A stretch of DNA of 64,000 bases from Scortum barcoo (Eukaryota > Chordata > Actinopteri > Centrarchiformes > Terapontidae): the NCBI GenBank assembly GCA_023238725.1, contig CM041538.1, positions 13,638,880 through 13,702,879 of the forward strand, given 5' to 3'. A program made the translations under genes and the position numbers. The first letter of the stretch is position 1; every line of letters begins with the position of its first letter. The notes below the pieces were generated by a model. That model was not told the DNA's origin. It was given only the letters and a program-made list of their open reading frames with translations, and did no database searches. This document shows positions 13,301 through 60,310 of this stretch, piece after piece.

Positions 13301-16300
13301 CTGGGGGTCCAGTACTTTTAATAGCATTAAGGTATTGCTTGTAGAGGAAAAGAGAATTGAGAGCTAAGAGGAGAGGCAGAGGAATTAAACGGTTTGTGTG
13401 GCACCTAATCAGCCTCAAAAGGGTTCACAGCACCCACACTACAGAGCAATAAATGAAAATTATGTTCAAGATCAACAAATGCACCCACAAATCATTAGGA
13501 AAAAAAGACTTCACTGAAGAGTCACTGCTTTAATGAATTTACATTTTACATGAAGATTGGCAGAGATGCACGTGTACTTGACTTGTTGCTTTTGTCTCTG
13601 CCCCCCAGCCTGAAGAAATCGACGTGTTAATAGGAAAGGACCGGGAGGGATTCTTCACCAGTGGGCTGACCTTAGGCAATAAAAAGTGCTCCGTAATCAG
13701 AGACAGCCTCCAAATTGACGGCGACTGGACAATGGATATCCGGACAAAGAGTCAAGGAGGAGAGCCAACATACAACGTTTCTGTAGGCAGAGCCGGCAAA
13801 GGTGAGCTGTGTGTTCAGTGTTGTACATCTTAGTAGTGCTACAGTGAGACAGTAGCCTGCTTTTGATATAGTGCCGTTAGTTTAGCTACATTTATGACCT
13901 CTGTGTTGTCCGTGCATGTGGGATAGATCTTGATTGCACCTTTCCTCAATATATGACATCCACAGGTTACCATTGAATGTCATTTGAAGTAGAAATATAT
14001 CTCAGCTAAATGTAATCTGTAGGAATATTAAATGTTTTTTAGAGCTGGAGATCAAGAGGGTCATTGGGTAACTTCCCCCATGCCCATTATAGCTGTATTA
14101 CAGTTTAAATGAACTTGGATGATTTTCATTTTAACATTAAGGAAAATTAGACATTAGAGATGAACAAATCAAATCCTAAAAAATAATCCATGTTTCTTGC
14201 AGTGTCACTCTTTTTAGATTTTTTTTTCCTGTCTACATAGATGTAATGTGTCCTTGCTTCTTATATATTTATTGCCCTTATTGAGTTCAGTTAGTTCAGA
14301 TTTTCCGATTAAACATAAATTTCAAGGTTTATTCTGATTTTAACTTCCATGTACCCTGGTGGATCTACAGTGAAACGTATAAAATATAAATCGCATTATA
14401 TCCCTTGTTGAAGTAAGTTAATAAGTATATTAATCCATTTGTGAGCACTGTTCAGCCCTAAACCTCCACAGCAATGAGCTATTGTACAGTTTGGCTGCAA
14501 CTTCCACAAGTTGGATGTTTGTCAAGTACAATAACAATAAAAGCTGGCACATGATTTGTGCTCTACAGAGCTGAAACTCTTCAGAGGTCACAACTCACTT
14601 AGATCTCTATATGAAGTATTTGAACAGTGTAAAATTATAAATGTAATCAGTGTTTTGTGTTAAATTCTGACTAGATAAATTATATAAAATCCTGAGAATA
14701 AAATTCCTTAAGATATTTACAGCGAGCAGCTTTAAATTCATCAATTTTATTACCAAAACAGAAAAATGTGGCTGTGCTTAATTCTCTCATACAAAAGTCA
14801 GTGCTAATTTAGGACATTGAAGTTCAGTCCCAGTGAGGGGGCTTGCCTGAGAGTTGTGCTAGTTTTCATGTTGCCTGTATGGGCCCCGATGCCCCGTCCT
14901 CCCCTTTTCCCAGACAGCACTAAAAACATACAGGTGAGGCTGTAACTGGTTCATGTTCTCCACACCGGGCTTGCTCTTTGAACCAGGATTTCCCTGAAAA
15001 GGGAAAAAAAACTTCCTGAACTGCATGCGTCTTCCTCCTTCCTGGTTAACACCGCCTGCCCTCTAAAGTATGAATCTGTTCCCCTGCTCACATGTTCCCA
15101 CTGTGTCTCTGATAAAATGTGTATTCAGGACTTCAGGGCTCTTACATGTATTGAGGAGAGGTACCACAAGCATGCTCCTGTATCTGCATGTGTGCTGCAT
15201 TAGTCAAGGTTGTTAGTATTCAGTAGAAGCTTCACTTTCCTATTCTCTGCTGCTGGTGTGGTGTATACTGATTACAGATGAAACAGTAAAGACTAGTCTC
15301 TCCAAGTGGAGCGTAGTAAAGTCAGATTCAGTGAACAACAAGCGAGTACGAGTTCCACATCCAAACCATACTTGGTTGTCTAACCAAAAATGAGGAAAGA
15401 GGCTTATTTGGCAGTAAATTTAAATTTACCTCACTAATTCACATGACCTGTTGCAGTAATGTAGATGTATTCTTTATATTCTGGCCTACTTGTGCTTTTC
15501 ACACAAGAAATCTTAATGTAATCCAACCATCTGTTGTATGAATTTTTTTTTTTAAGGAAGAGATTAATTTCCCTTCTACTTTTTCTATTTCCTGAGGGAG
15601 GAGTACATTCATACAATGACACCATGGCAGATTTAGGCAAAAGAACAGTGATATTAATGCAGTATTATCTCCAATTAGGATGAGGCCCTGATCTGGTCAA
15701 ATTGTGACTTGGTTTGACTCCAGTCCAGTAGTGATTCCACAGACAGATCAGAACAGTTGACGTACAAACGTGCAGCTCTGAGCCTCTGTGGAAAACAGCT
15801 TTGCATGCAGTCTTCACATTTACTCTTGCTGTACTCACGCTTTGTCTTTCTAAATGTAATGTGTGACATCTTGTTTCACCACCAGCAGCACTGATAAGAA
15901 AATGAACATTTAGGGTCAGTGCAGCCTTTAGGCCAAAGTGTCGCTGTACCCTTTTTTTTTTTTCTTTTTTTTTTGTGCCATTGTCCTCCTCCTGTAGCTG
16001 TCTCGTCTTGCCTGCTGCTTTTGGCTCTGTGCTCTTCTCTTTTCACTTGTGTGATCTCCGCACCTTTCTCTAAATGTCCCTTCTCTGTCTCTTTTCTTTC
16101 AGTCTTGGTCTTGGTAATGGGCAAAGAAGGGGTCCATGGAGGCGGATTGAATAAGAAGGCATACTCAATGGCAAAATACTTGAGGGATTCAGGGTTTTAG
16201 TTTAGTTTTGTCGTAGCTTATGTATGTGGCGTAGTTGAGGGGGAGAGAGAGGGGAAAAAACACATGAAAAGGGAAAAAAAACAACACAAAACTTAGAAAA

Positions 16301-16635
16301 AAAAGCAGGCCAAAAAAACAACAAATTACTGTCAAGCTCATGTTTCCCGCCCAAACAGTCCCATTTAACAAAAATCCCAGGAGCATTTCTAACAAGCGCA
16401 GGGTTCAGGCTCTGTCAACAATGTAGCCCCACATTTAGCAAGGTGGCAATAAATAAAAAACAAAGTGTTTTCTTTTCCAGCCCTGCTATCACAATGTCTG
16501 TTCATTTATTTTGTTTTTTTTCCTTTGTGTACTCCAGCATTGGTTTTTGTCATGGGGAAGGAAGGTGTCCATGGAGGACAGCTCAACAAGAAAGCATTTC
16601 AGATGGCTGAGTACCTGAGGAAGTCCGGATACTAA
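10256..16635 (+). CDS. pfn2: Profilin 2 (whole coding region, two alternative last exons)
   Basis: Profilins bind monomeric actin, poly-proline ligands (formins, Ena/VASP, WAVE) and phosphoinositides in the cytosol; profilin 2 is the neuronal-type paralogue in vertebrates. Coding parts: 10256-10384, 13609-13801, then either 16103-16200 (form a) or 16538-16635 (form b). Each joins in frame to 139 residues, close to the usual 140. The start MSWQSY carries the poly-proline residues Trp3 and Tyr6, with Trp31 in YVWAS; the C-terminal helix supplies Tyr133, Leu134 and a final aromatic (Phe139 or Tyr139). The stretches IGKDREGFF, KKCSVIRDSL and TKSQGGEPTYNV are profilin-2-like rather than profilin-1-like. 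The ATG has A at -3. The neighbouring rnf13, convergent, matches the mammalian PFN2 locus. Family assignment is firm; which teleost pfn2 duplicate this is cannot be settled here. Confidence 0.95.
10385..13608 (+). other. pfn2: pfn2 intron 1
   Basis: GT-AG intron. The first kilobase (to about 11350) is CpG-rich and looks like the downstream part of a promoter CpG island; the rest is AT-rich. G-runs occur at 12214-12226 and 12834-12843. I see no further exon or recognisable transposon. Confidence 0.8.
13609..13801 (+). CDS. pfn2: pfn2 coding exon 2 (residues 44-107 plus first base of codon 108)
   Basis: A pyrimidine-rich acceptor ending CCCCCCAG precedes codon Pro44; the donor is GTGAGC. The exon encodes PEEIDVLIGKDREGFF through NVSVGRAGK, the profilin core that carries much of the actin-binding face. 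It ends with a single G, so both alternative downstream exons complete codon 108 (Val or Ala) in the same frame. Confidence 0.95.
13802..16102 (+). other. pfn2: pfn2 intron 2
   Basis: GT-AG intron, AT-rich. A strong pyrimidine tract with long T-runs (about 15950-16100) leads into exon 3a. No other exon or named repeat seen. Confidence 0.8.
16103..16200 (+). CDS. pfn2: pfn2 alternative terminal exon 3a (ends RDSGF)
   Basis: The acceptor is a long pyrimidine tract ending TTTCAG. The exon encodes VLVLVMGKEGVHGGGLNKKA then YSMAKYLRDSGF and a TAG stop. This is the canonical profilin 2a C-terminus as known in mammals. It is 98 bases, the same length and phase as exon 3b, so each transcript should use one or the other as last coding exon. 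Two overlapping AATAAA signals lie about 250 bases downstream, before exon 3b. Confidence 0.93.
16448..16457 (+). terminator. Overlapping poly(A) signals between pfn2 exons 3a and 3b
   Basis: Two AATAAA hexamers overlap here, 250 bases after the exon 3a stop and 81 bases before exon 3b. They could end the exon 3a transcript early, so that poly(A) site choice and exon choice would be linked. There is no transcript evidence in hand. Confidence 0.45.
16538..16635 (+). CDS. pfn2: pfn2 alternative terminal exon 3b (ends RKSGY)
   Basis: Acceptor TTTGTGTACTCCAG, stop TAA. Encodes ALVFVMGKEGVHGGQLNKKA then FQMAEYLRKSGY. It aligns without gaps to exon 3a, differing at residues 108, 111, 122, 128, 129, 132, 136 and 139. 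Lys132 becomes Glu and Asp136 becomes Lys, reversing charges in the C-terminal helix, while the last residue changes from Phe to Tyr. Intact frame, splice site and conserved core argue that it is functional. Alternative C-termini (2a and 2b) are established for mammalian profilin 2; whether this exon is the direct counterpart of mammalian 2b is inference. Confidence 0.9.
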
Positions 16636-17186
16636 AGCAGCCTGTACCCAGCCACCTAGCAGCTCACCCTTACCACCCTGTTGCATTTCACACTACTTCC
16701 AGTCCTAGTCAGTAGTTACTTTGTTTTTTCTTTTTTCTGCCTTCTCTCCTTCCCATTTGTTGCCCCATATTTTGTTGTCACCCTCCCCTCTCCCTAACCC
16801 ACCCTCCCTCTCCCCCAACACAATCTTGCTGTGTACTCTTACCCCCCTTAAGCACTATAAGTTGATCCATAGCAAAGACGAGCATGTTGCTAACAGGATG
16901 TCATGACAAATCTGTACTTAAACTAAGACCAGCAAAACATTCTGGCTAAATACTCAGACAATGAAAGCTATAGCGTCAATATGAAGTAGATATTTCTTTC
17001 TCTTTTTATTTTTTTCCTCTCTGTCACGGTGCCCATCACTTGAACCCGAACATACGACACTCCCCTCCCCGAGCAGCCGAGGCCTTTTGGCACACTTGAG
17101 CGGTAACCGAGCTCATCATGTCTTCCTCTTAATTTCCCTACCATCATGTCCGGGAGGACAGACTGTGTGCATATCTCGGGCCACTG

Positions 17187-17188
<2 letters not shown>

Positions 17189-17227
<39 letters not shown>
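17189..17227 (+). repeat. 39-base poly(T) run
   Basis: Uninterrupted T homopolymer inside the inferred pfn2 3' UTR. Its length is likely to vary between individuals and to be error-prone in assembly. Confidence 0.95.
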
Positions 17228-17472
17228 CTTCTCACACCCACCACACACTCCCCTCCTGCCAAAATTTTCAGCCAGCCCACCCCCCACCTCCTCCCCCTGA
17301 CATTTCCCCATCCTGTTTGCTCAAAGCAGTCGACACTACAGACCTACTAAGGAGACTCTGATCTTCATCAAACACTACACACCACTTCACCAGTCCCCCT
17401 AGCTCCTCTGTCCTTTCACACTCACCTGCTCTGTCCCCAATACATTTACTTTTTTAAAAAAAAAGGGGGGGT

Positions 17473-17508
17473 GCTCAGATCAGCTCAGATCAGCTCAGAT
17501 CAGCTCAG
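17473..17508 (+). repeat. 10-bp tandem repeat (GCTCAGATCA, 3.6 copies)
   Basis: Perfect direct repeats of GCTCAGATCA just after a G-run, within the inferred pfn2 3' UTR. Confidence 0.9.
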
Positions 17509-18710
17509 TTGACGATCATGAGCCGGATTTGCGAGCGTTGGTGTCGTCCAAATGCTGATAGCTCTCTCCTCCCGTCGTCATCACAACCTCCCCGACTACA
17601 CGTCAACCCATGGACATTCCACAGTAACAATGGCTCAGGCACTTAATACTGTTTTTGTTTGCCAGCTCCTGTAATATATTTTTTATTTTATTTTTGAAAG
17701 GCTGCCATTTTTTTTTGGACAGTAGAAATCCCAGCATATAACCATCTGGAGTGTGTCCAGTTAGAATTTTTTCTTTTTATAGGACCAAGTGTAGTCGAAG
17801 CTCGGGCGTTTATACAATTGCTCTAAATCATGTGAAGGATGACTGCTAACTTTTTTTTCTCTCTCTGATGAAGGAACCATTAACCAGACAGTAACACTTA
17901 TCATGGTTTAAAAAAAATATGAAGATACAGGGGAGGTAAGGGTGGGAGTACCTGAAGAAAATTCTCACTATTTTTTTCTTTATTGTTTAGAAAACAAAAC
18001 GACTGCATTTGTACAAACCCGTGCTGTGTTGACAAACTACAAAACTGTGGAATAAATTGCCTTCTACTCTATAGTCAGCTGAGCTCTGGGGTATCACACG
18101 GTCTGTCCACGCTCAGTACTGCTAACTGTAACGTCCAACTGAGGAAGAAAAACAAAAAAAAAACACTTTCAAAAGTAGAAATGACACTTAATGGGAGATG
18201 GGATTGGTTGGAACAAAGACGCTTATGGTTGTCTTGTCAAACTTAACTGCAGAACCTGTGTATCCTGTGCCATAAACTAGAGAGATCTGTTGCTGTTGTA
18301 AGATGGATTTTACCCACTGTCCACCAAGAAATCATTTCATTGGCACTTTTTCTTTTTTTTTTTTCTTTTTTAGCTTTAGCTTCAGCTCCACTGTTTAGGC
18401 CTTGTGGGATATGTGTACTCATATAAAAGAAAATCCAACCTGTTTCAAGTCCTGTTTGCTGATTTATGTTCATTTCCTTTTCCTCACCACTTTTTTTCTT
18501 ACATCTGGGATACAGTCTCTTTAATGCATCTGATTTCATATGCATAAAACCAAGAAATGCCATAAATTGATTTATCACCTTGTTTACAGACAGATCAAAT
18601 AAATTTATTCCAACCAGATAACTGTTTTTGTTTTTTGTTTTTTTTTAACGGTTTTTTTTTTTTTTTTAAACGTGTATTCTTTCTCTTGCCAGTCCAAGAA
18701 GAGTACTGTT

Positions 18711-18800
18711 AAACATGAAGCTGCGGTTGGTTAGCTTAGCGCAGCATAAAGACTGAAACCAGGTGGAAACTGCTAGCCTGTCTGTCCAATAGGCAAACAG
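18711..18800. mobile_element. Common teleost interspersed repeat fragment
   Basis: The stretch with TTAGCTTAGCGCAGCATAAA, then AAGACTGAAACCAGG and GGAAACTGCTAGCCTGTCTG, resembles a dispersed repeat widely seen in teleost genomes (TTAGCTTAGCATAAAGACTG core). It lies between the ends of pfn2 and rnf13. Family name not recalled with certainty. Confidence 0.55.
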
Positions 18801-19596
18801 CAGATCTTCTCATTAAGTGTATTTAGGCCTTCAGTGTTATAAATTGAAACTGTATCAGTTATGGCGCAGAAGTCTCAGGTTATAAGTGCTGGTGTGACTT
18901 TGAGTAAAACTCACAATCTGACATCTGGATCTGGACAATCTTGCTGTGAAGTCAAGTTAGTAGTATTGTTTATCAGTAGATGGAAATTTGAAAGTAAACT
19001 TTTATACCGAAGTGCACAAGAAGTCCTTAAAGCACTCAGATTTTTTTTAACACATTTCCATGGCAACTGGGCAAACTTATCTGCTAATTGAGCTGGTGAT
19101 ATGATTGAAAGCTCCAGTACAGATACTAAATGGACTTGAAGATGAGACTGTCAGCTGGTGGTGTTTTAGTCAGAAGCAGGGAAACATCTTGATCGTGAAA
19201 CCACTCTTTAAGGCATTTTGTGACATAACTATACAGGCAGCAGAAAATGCATCAAAAGATCTTCAGCCAGATACTGAGGCCGCCTGGAAAACCCTCACCT
19301 CATGTACTGAGAGAAAAGTGAGCTCTTTCAGTGAGAAATTAGTGATATTTGACAAGAGTTTAGAGGTCCCTTAATTTCCATTTTACCAATGAGCCATGCC
19401 GGAGTTAAAGGCTGATCTTTATCAAATAATCAGGTCATTACTGATTATGACAATTACTGGAGCCTGAACATGTCTTCTCGTAAAAACCTCAGATGAACAC
19501 ACTGCAGCTGTACAACAGGCCTCTGAAGCAGAACTACGTAGGATGGATGCTGAATGACTGATCATAAAAATTTTCCCAGTCAAGTGTCATTTTCAT
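18801..19596. other. Intergenic gap between pfn2 and rnf13 3' ends
   Basis: About 0.8 kb between the last pfn2 poly(A) signal plus repeat fragment and the rnf13 poly(A) signal. Short plus-strand ORFs (18861-19091 and 19105-19374) show no recognisable domain and no splice context; I do not call them genes. Confidence 0.6.
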
Positions 19597-20690
19597 TTTA
19601 TTGAAGTGAATTCAGATCGAGTACATACATGACATACATGAGCAGGAAAAAACCCTAACGACAAAATATATCAACTGAAAAAGGCGATAGGTTTCAAGAA
19701 CAAAAAACAAGAAATGATATGAAAACAAAAACGTGTATTTACTACAAACCATATTAAATAAAGAGATAAAGTCAGTCAAACATGTATTACAAGGCCTATC
19801 AACCGATAACTAACACTTTAACTTGTGTTAAATGAAGCGATAGGTCCAGAGCAGCCAAAAGAAGTTTACCACAGGCAGCGTGGACATTTCACTCAAGTGT
19901 CCTTTCCACTCTCAAGACGAGTGTCACGTCACATGGAGAAGTGCTTTCTTTGCTTTGAAATGCATCTCTCCAAACCAGTTTGGCGTCAGTTTGTCTCAGT
20001 TTGAATCGTAACAGATAAACTGTGGCACCAAAAAAAAAGAAAGAAAAAACAGACAGGAGCACCGAGGCTGCTTCGTTAAATCAGGCTAGAAATAAATTGG
20101 CAAAACCATATTTTGCTGTGGCTTTAAAATGTTTCTATACTTGCTCAATGTTAGTTTAATGTTACCAAAAAAAAAAAAAGGGCGCTGCATAGCAGTTTAA
20201 GGTGTCAGTGTTGCATGAACATGTATGTACAATAATGAATCTCCCTCATCATCTGAGACATGTAGGACAGCAGATAATCAAAAGGTAGAGATGTAACTTA
20301 TTGTGGTCTATACTTTTTATATACATAGTACTTTCACTGAAGTTTGTGTCAAGCGGAATCTGGTGTGTCTGTATCATCTTTTTAGGACTAAATAAAGAGT
20401 ACAGTAGGACAGTCTACTGTACGTCAGTGTCACCAAACCTGGCAAGCAAGATATGCTCGATGACTTCCTGTCACATGGTTGGAGATCAGCACTTAATCCA
20501 TAAGCATGTTAAAAATAAAACTTAAGATTTGTAGGGAAGATACATTACAATGTCTTGTAAGCAGTGACAGAAGAACTCCATAATGAATCTGGTTCTTGAT
20601 CCCAACGAAAGTCTCTGCAGCTGTGAGGTGGAGTGGGTGGGGGGTGTTGTGGGGTGTTTTAAGTGACCAATCAGGCCAGACAACCGTCAG
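19597..20690 (-). other. rnf13: rnf13 3' UTR with poly(A) signal at 19597-19602
   Basis: On the minus strand AATAAA occurs about 1.09 kb after the stop, so the 3' UTR is probably close to 1.1 kb. No coding sequence is seen. It ends about 1 kb from the distal pfn2 signal, so the two genes are tail to tail without overlap. Confidence 0.55.
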
Positions 20691-56061
<35,371 letters not shown>

Positions 56062-59000
56062 CTTGGCATCACTTTACAACCCCCCACTGCTATGCCACTC
56101 ACTCATAAACACACACAACCATACACACACACAAATGACCATGCACACCGGCTTGCAGTGGAAGCCTCTATACACCGCCTGCTGTCGTCACACCTAGAAA
56201 AGACACCAATGGATTTTACTATATAAATTAAATAAAGCACAAGAATCTAGAACATTTATTCAGAACAATGCTCCCTTCAGAAGCACCTAATGCTCACTCT
56301 TGTCATGCACAGAGTTTAATAAGCTGTATTACATTATTTTAAGCTACTAAAAGCTTTTACAGTACTTGTCCATGGAGCAAACTGGTAAGCATACGGTTAA
56401 CAATGTGTAGGGTAATGTGGACTTGCACCACCCTATACAAGCACTCAACTCTGTAATGTAATTCTCTATTGACAGTGATATTTATGGGGAAAATTGCATT
56501 ATCATTTATTCTATAGGGAAGCCCAAGGTCAGGGGGAGCTACAATAGAGCACCATTCATATGGTGTGATGTTTTTGTCATGTTAACAAAAAAGATATTAA
56601 ATGGTCCAATTTGGCTCCCAATTAGTTGTCAATACAGTGGACTGTTTTCCGCTATTTTCAGGTGTGTGACTCGTGCAGCCTTGCGTCTGGTGTTTCGGTT
56701 ATCGCTCTCCTCATGTCTACACTCTCTGAGGGTTCATTTGAATTCCAGAGTGCAGAACATGTTTGATGAACACATGCTGCTTCAAAACCAAATTCAAAAC
56801 CAAACAGTGTCATTAGCAGAGCTGACATTTGGTATGACCGGCAACAATTTGTCAGGAGAAGCTTGAACACATCAAGTGTCACTGTTCTCACTTCTTCACA
56901 TCTCAAGATGTTCTTCACATCTTTTAATTCAAAGAACATAACCTGTTTAAGTAAAGTATGATGTTTGGTGACCACAGAAAAGTGACAAGGAGCTTTCCTT
57001 TGAGGACATTTTCATTACACTACTGCCTTCTCTCAGTGTCAGGGCCATCTTGCGGCTCGCTCCTGTGAGGCTTCACGTTCTCATCTGTTGTGTTTCCCAG
57101 CCGGCCGAATGAAGTGAGCTTCAGGTATTACATCAGAGCATAAGGAGTGCAAGCTCACACAGAGTGGAGGGCAGCATGTGATCAGGTCAGGAGAAACCAA
57201 CAGCTAAGGGCTTGGAAGTCTTTAGACCACTAAGCTATGTTGTCAAGCTACAAAGTGGGGACATAGTGTTGGAGGATTATGGTCTTGGTCTGATGTGTGC
57301 ATTTTGTGAAGAGTAAGAGTTAATTTTCTAATGAAAATCAATACATCATGGGTGTGTGAGAAGCTGCTGGATCTCCCCATGTGAGCACTGTACTGTAGAT
57401 ATTCTGTTGTTTTTAATGTCATCCACCATTTATCTAAATTAAAGTTAATCTATTGCACTGTAGTGGTAGTGTTTGAAAAAGATTGGGACGGCTGAAAGAT
57501 ATAGCTTTAACTGCACCTGCCCTCATTAATTACTTAACACCACACCGTGTCCGAGCATCTGCACTCACTGAATTGCCTCGAGTAGAATATGTTAAGATTT
57601 ATTTTGGCAAAACATTTTCAGACAAATTTACTCTTCTTTTTTTAAAGCCGGCGCATCCTTGAAATGTAATCTCTAAGATCCAGACTGTCACGGTTACCAC
57701 AGTTTTTTTTCCAAGTATCTTTTAGAAAAACTGGCATTTTAAAATCAAAGTACAGTTTTAAGGCCAAAATAAAACATGTAAAAGTACATGTATATACTAG
57801 TAATCACTGTGCCCAAATTATCAGCTCAATACAGGCAATTCTGGATGTGTTCATGAAGTCACACCTGCATTATACGATTCACTTTGAAGTACTGAGGTTC
57901 AATTCTAAGCTCTAATCACATCTGTATAAAATGGGAGCGAGGTTTTGTTACATAACTTTCCATTTCTACTGTCCTACTAATGCTGCTTCTTGCTACTTTT
58001 ACCACAAAACACCATCTGACATACTGAGCACCTTCAGTAAAGTATGTTAGTGTTTGACACTTTCACCTGATTTCCTCAAGATTTGTCAAGATCTAACAAT
58101 ACCAGCTATGTAATAATCATCACCGTTAGCAGGTTTGGAGAGGATGTGTTTAGTGGTATCTAAACGTGAGGTTGCAGAGTGCAACCAACTGAATACCCCT
58201 CCCCTCATCCCTCCTTTTCCGAGCCTAAAGGATAAACTACAGTGGCTCTCAGGTGCATTCGTGCTAGGCTCGTGCTGACTGGCAATCATATAGACGATTA
58301 CAGAGATGATCGACTTTTGCTACGGGTTTTCTTCCACCAATGTTAAGCCAATTTTAACTTACTATAAGAACTAACCTCTAAAATCTGCGCCCGTTAAACA
58401 GCACAAGTGACGGGTGAATTTTAAATCCTTAATTTCAAGCCAGTTTGCCATCTCTTTTCTACGGATCAGACACCCCGTATCTCTGCACTCCATAAGAGCA
58501 CTTAATGTTGTGCTTATGATCTGAAATGTGATATTAATGGTAAGATAATGATGTTAAACTGAACATAATGCTGTGATACTGTCCCACCAAGCGCAGACAG
58601 GCAGACATTTAAAAGGGAGTGTCTGAGTAGAGGGGACTTAGCTGTTAAAAAGGAAATAGAAATGATCCCCACCAAATTCAAGAAAAATGCAAAGGGCCCT
58701 CTCTAGAGCCAGTTGCCGATGAAACATGACTCCAGAGGAGAGAAACCACTACCTATGTAAATTTGAAAGGCTCATTGTAAGCTAACAAAAACACAATGAT
58801 ACCGTGTTACAGCTGATCATACACTGATGAAAACATAATCATGAATATTACGTTCCATTTCTGCTGATAGATCCCCTTAAATCCTTCACAGCGGTCCATT
58901 AAAGTGCATTATTTACCCATATAAAGATGATAACTAGAAATGATAGACAAAATCAATATTGTGATGTCTATGGCAACACCATCCCAATATTCATACTCTA

Positions 59001-60025
59001 CCAGTGTATGATAATTCACATGGGAGAGAGACAATAAATAAATCTAAATTCAGTGTGAGAGATATGTACAAAATAGTCTATTAGAGTCATTTTTATTGCA
59101 GTGTTGTTTTTGGCTATATCATAATAGAGGGAATTTACAAGGCTGAAACAACTGTTCACACATAAAATAACAAAACTTTATTATCTGTTTTCGGCCGAAT
59201 TTATTATTGAACAAATACAGGAACTTCATTGTATTGATGCAAAAACACAGTGATAAAACAGTGATTTGCTTTACAAAAGGGAACCATTATCTAAATCTCA
59301 GTATATGGTAAAGATCACCACATCACTCAACACTATTACTAATTTCATGAAATTAGTTTTTTTGGATTACAGACAAGTCTGCCTACCTGCGAGGTGTTAC
59401 CTAAATTCATTCTCGATGAAAACAGCAGCTTATATATGCGAGTCAAATACAAAATCCTGCAAATTATTATTATAAGAGAAGCCCAGACGATGTGGCAGGG
59501 AAGCATGAGGCACTACACTGAGACTGGCCGAGAAGGACTGTCTTTTAGATGCCAAAGAAACAGATGGGGAAGTGAAAGCAACATTACCCGTGACAACTGC
59601 AATCAAGAGATGACTAAACATCAAATGACCGCAATCACATTTTATTGCAAAATATTTTTAACAAAACTGTGAGGAAACAATGACATGGCTGCATGTACAA
59701 CCAAGTGTCATTACAGGATAAAAATAACACAACGTGCTGCCAGCAAACACAGAATAAATCCCATTAAAAACTTTAACCCCCCAAATCTCAGTGACTAATT
59801 TTGGGTTCATACAGGAAACAGTTTTTTTTTACAAACACAACCAGCTGAGTCAGTGACAGGCAGTCTGAGCCGGCTGCAGATGTCCGGACTTTGGTTGAAC
59901 ACATGAATAAATGAGTTGTGTGTGTTGTGAAAGGTTTGCGACAGACACGGAGCGTCCTGTGCCGTGTTAGCATCATGCTAGCGTTGAAGGGGGGGGCAGC
60001 TAACTGGCTCTTCGTGGGTGTTTAC
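56062..60025 (-). other. rnf13: Presumed rnf13 5' UTR intron
   Basis: The 4 kb between the start codon and the CpG-rich promoter candidate holds no coding exon I can recognise. A possible acceptor (GCATAGCAG on the minus strand, exon start 56086) lies 25 bases before the ATG. A MITE fragment sits at 58145-58265. Confidence 0.45.
58145..58265 (+). mobile_element. Fragment of the same MITE family as 53678-54328
   Basis: TTTAGTGGTATCTAAACGTG, then GAGGTTGCAGAGTGCAACC and AACTGAATACCCCTCCCCTC, matches the interior of the 53.7-kb element, in the opposite orientation. Its terminal inverted repeat is degraded or lost. Confidence 0.65.
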
Positions 60026-60150
60026 CTTTTATTTCTGCCCGCAGGTTTGTCTCGTCCTGGAGTTCAGCTGCTGGCGAGGACATTGCTCTCCTGCGCCGGG
60101 CGTCGAGTCGAGCAGCGAGGACTTCGGGCGTATTTCATCCCGTTTTAGCG
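60026..60150 (-). other. rnf13: Candidate non-coding first exon of rnf13
   Basis: On the minus strand, CpG-rich sequence ends at a good donor, AAAAG followed by GTAAAC, at 60025. Placing a first exon here would put the promoter within the CpG-rich block. Inferred without transcript data. Confidence 0.35.
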
Positions 60151-60310
60151 GCCGGAAGAAATATGAACATAAACGTTATTACGGTTTAATCCCCTCCGCG
60201 AGCTGCTGCTTTCATGTGAGAGCCCCAACTTCCGCCACACGCACCGCCGTGCTTCTGATTGGACGAGTCGCCTGCCAATCAGCCCGAGTCCGGAAATGAC
60301 TCCAGACGTA
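60150..60310. promoter_or_regulatory. CpG-rich shared promoter candidate for rnf13 and ankub1
   Basis: Contains ETS-type sites CCGGAAG (60152-60158), ACTTCCG (60228-60234) and CCGGAAA (60290-60296). CCAAT boxes face opposite ways at 60258-60262 (minus) and 60275-60279 (plus). This arrangement is typical of TATA-less bidirectional promoters. rnf13 leaves to the left; ankub1 to the right, with its start codon 2 kb away. Confidence 0.45.

Larger units (their letters stand above)
16636..18603 (+). other. pfn2: pfn2 3' UTR with distal poly(A) signals
   Basis: About 2 kb of pyrimidine-rich sequence follows exon 3b. It includes a 39-base T run (17189-17227) and a short tandem repeat at 17473-17508. 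AATAAA at 18051-18056 and at 18598-18603 are candidate ends; the latter is followed by a T/G-rich stretch typical of a downstream element. No coding sequence is recognised. The extent is inferred from these signals. Confidence 0.55.
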
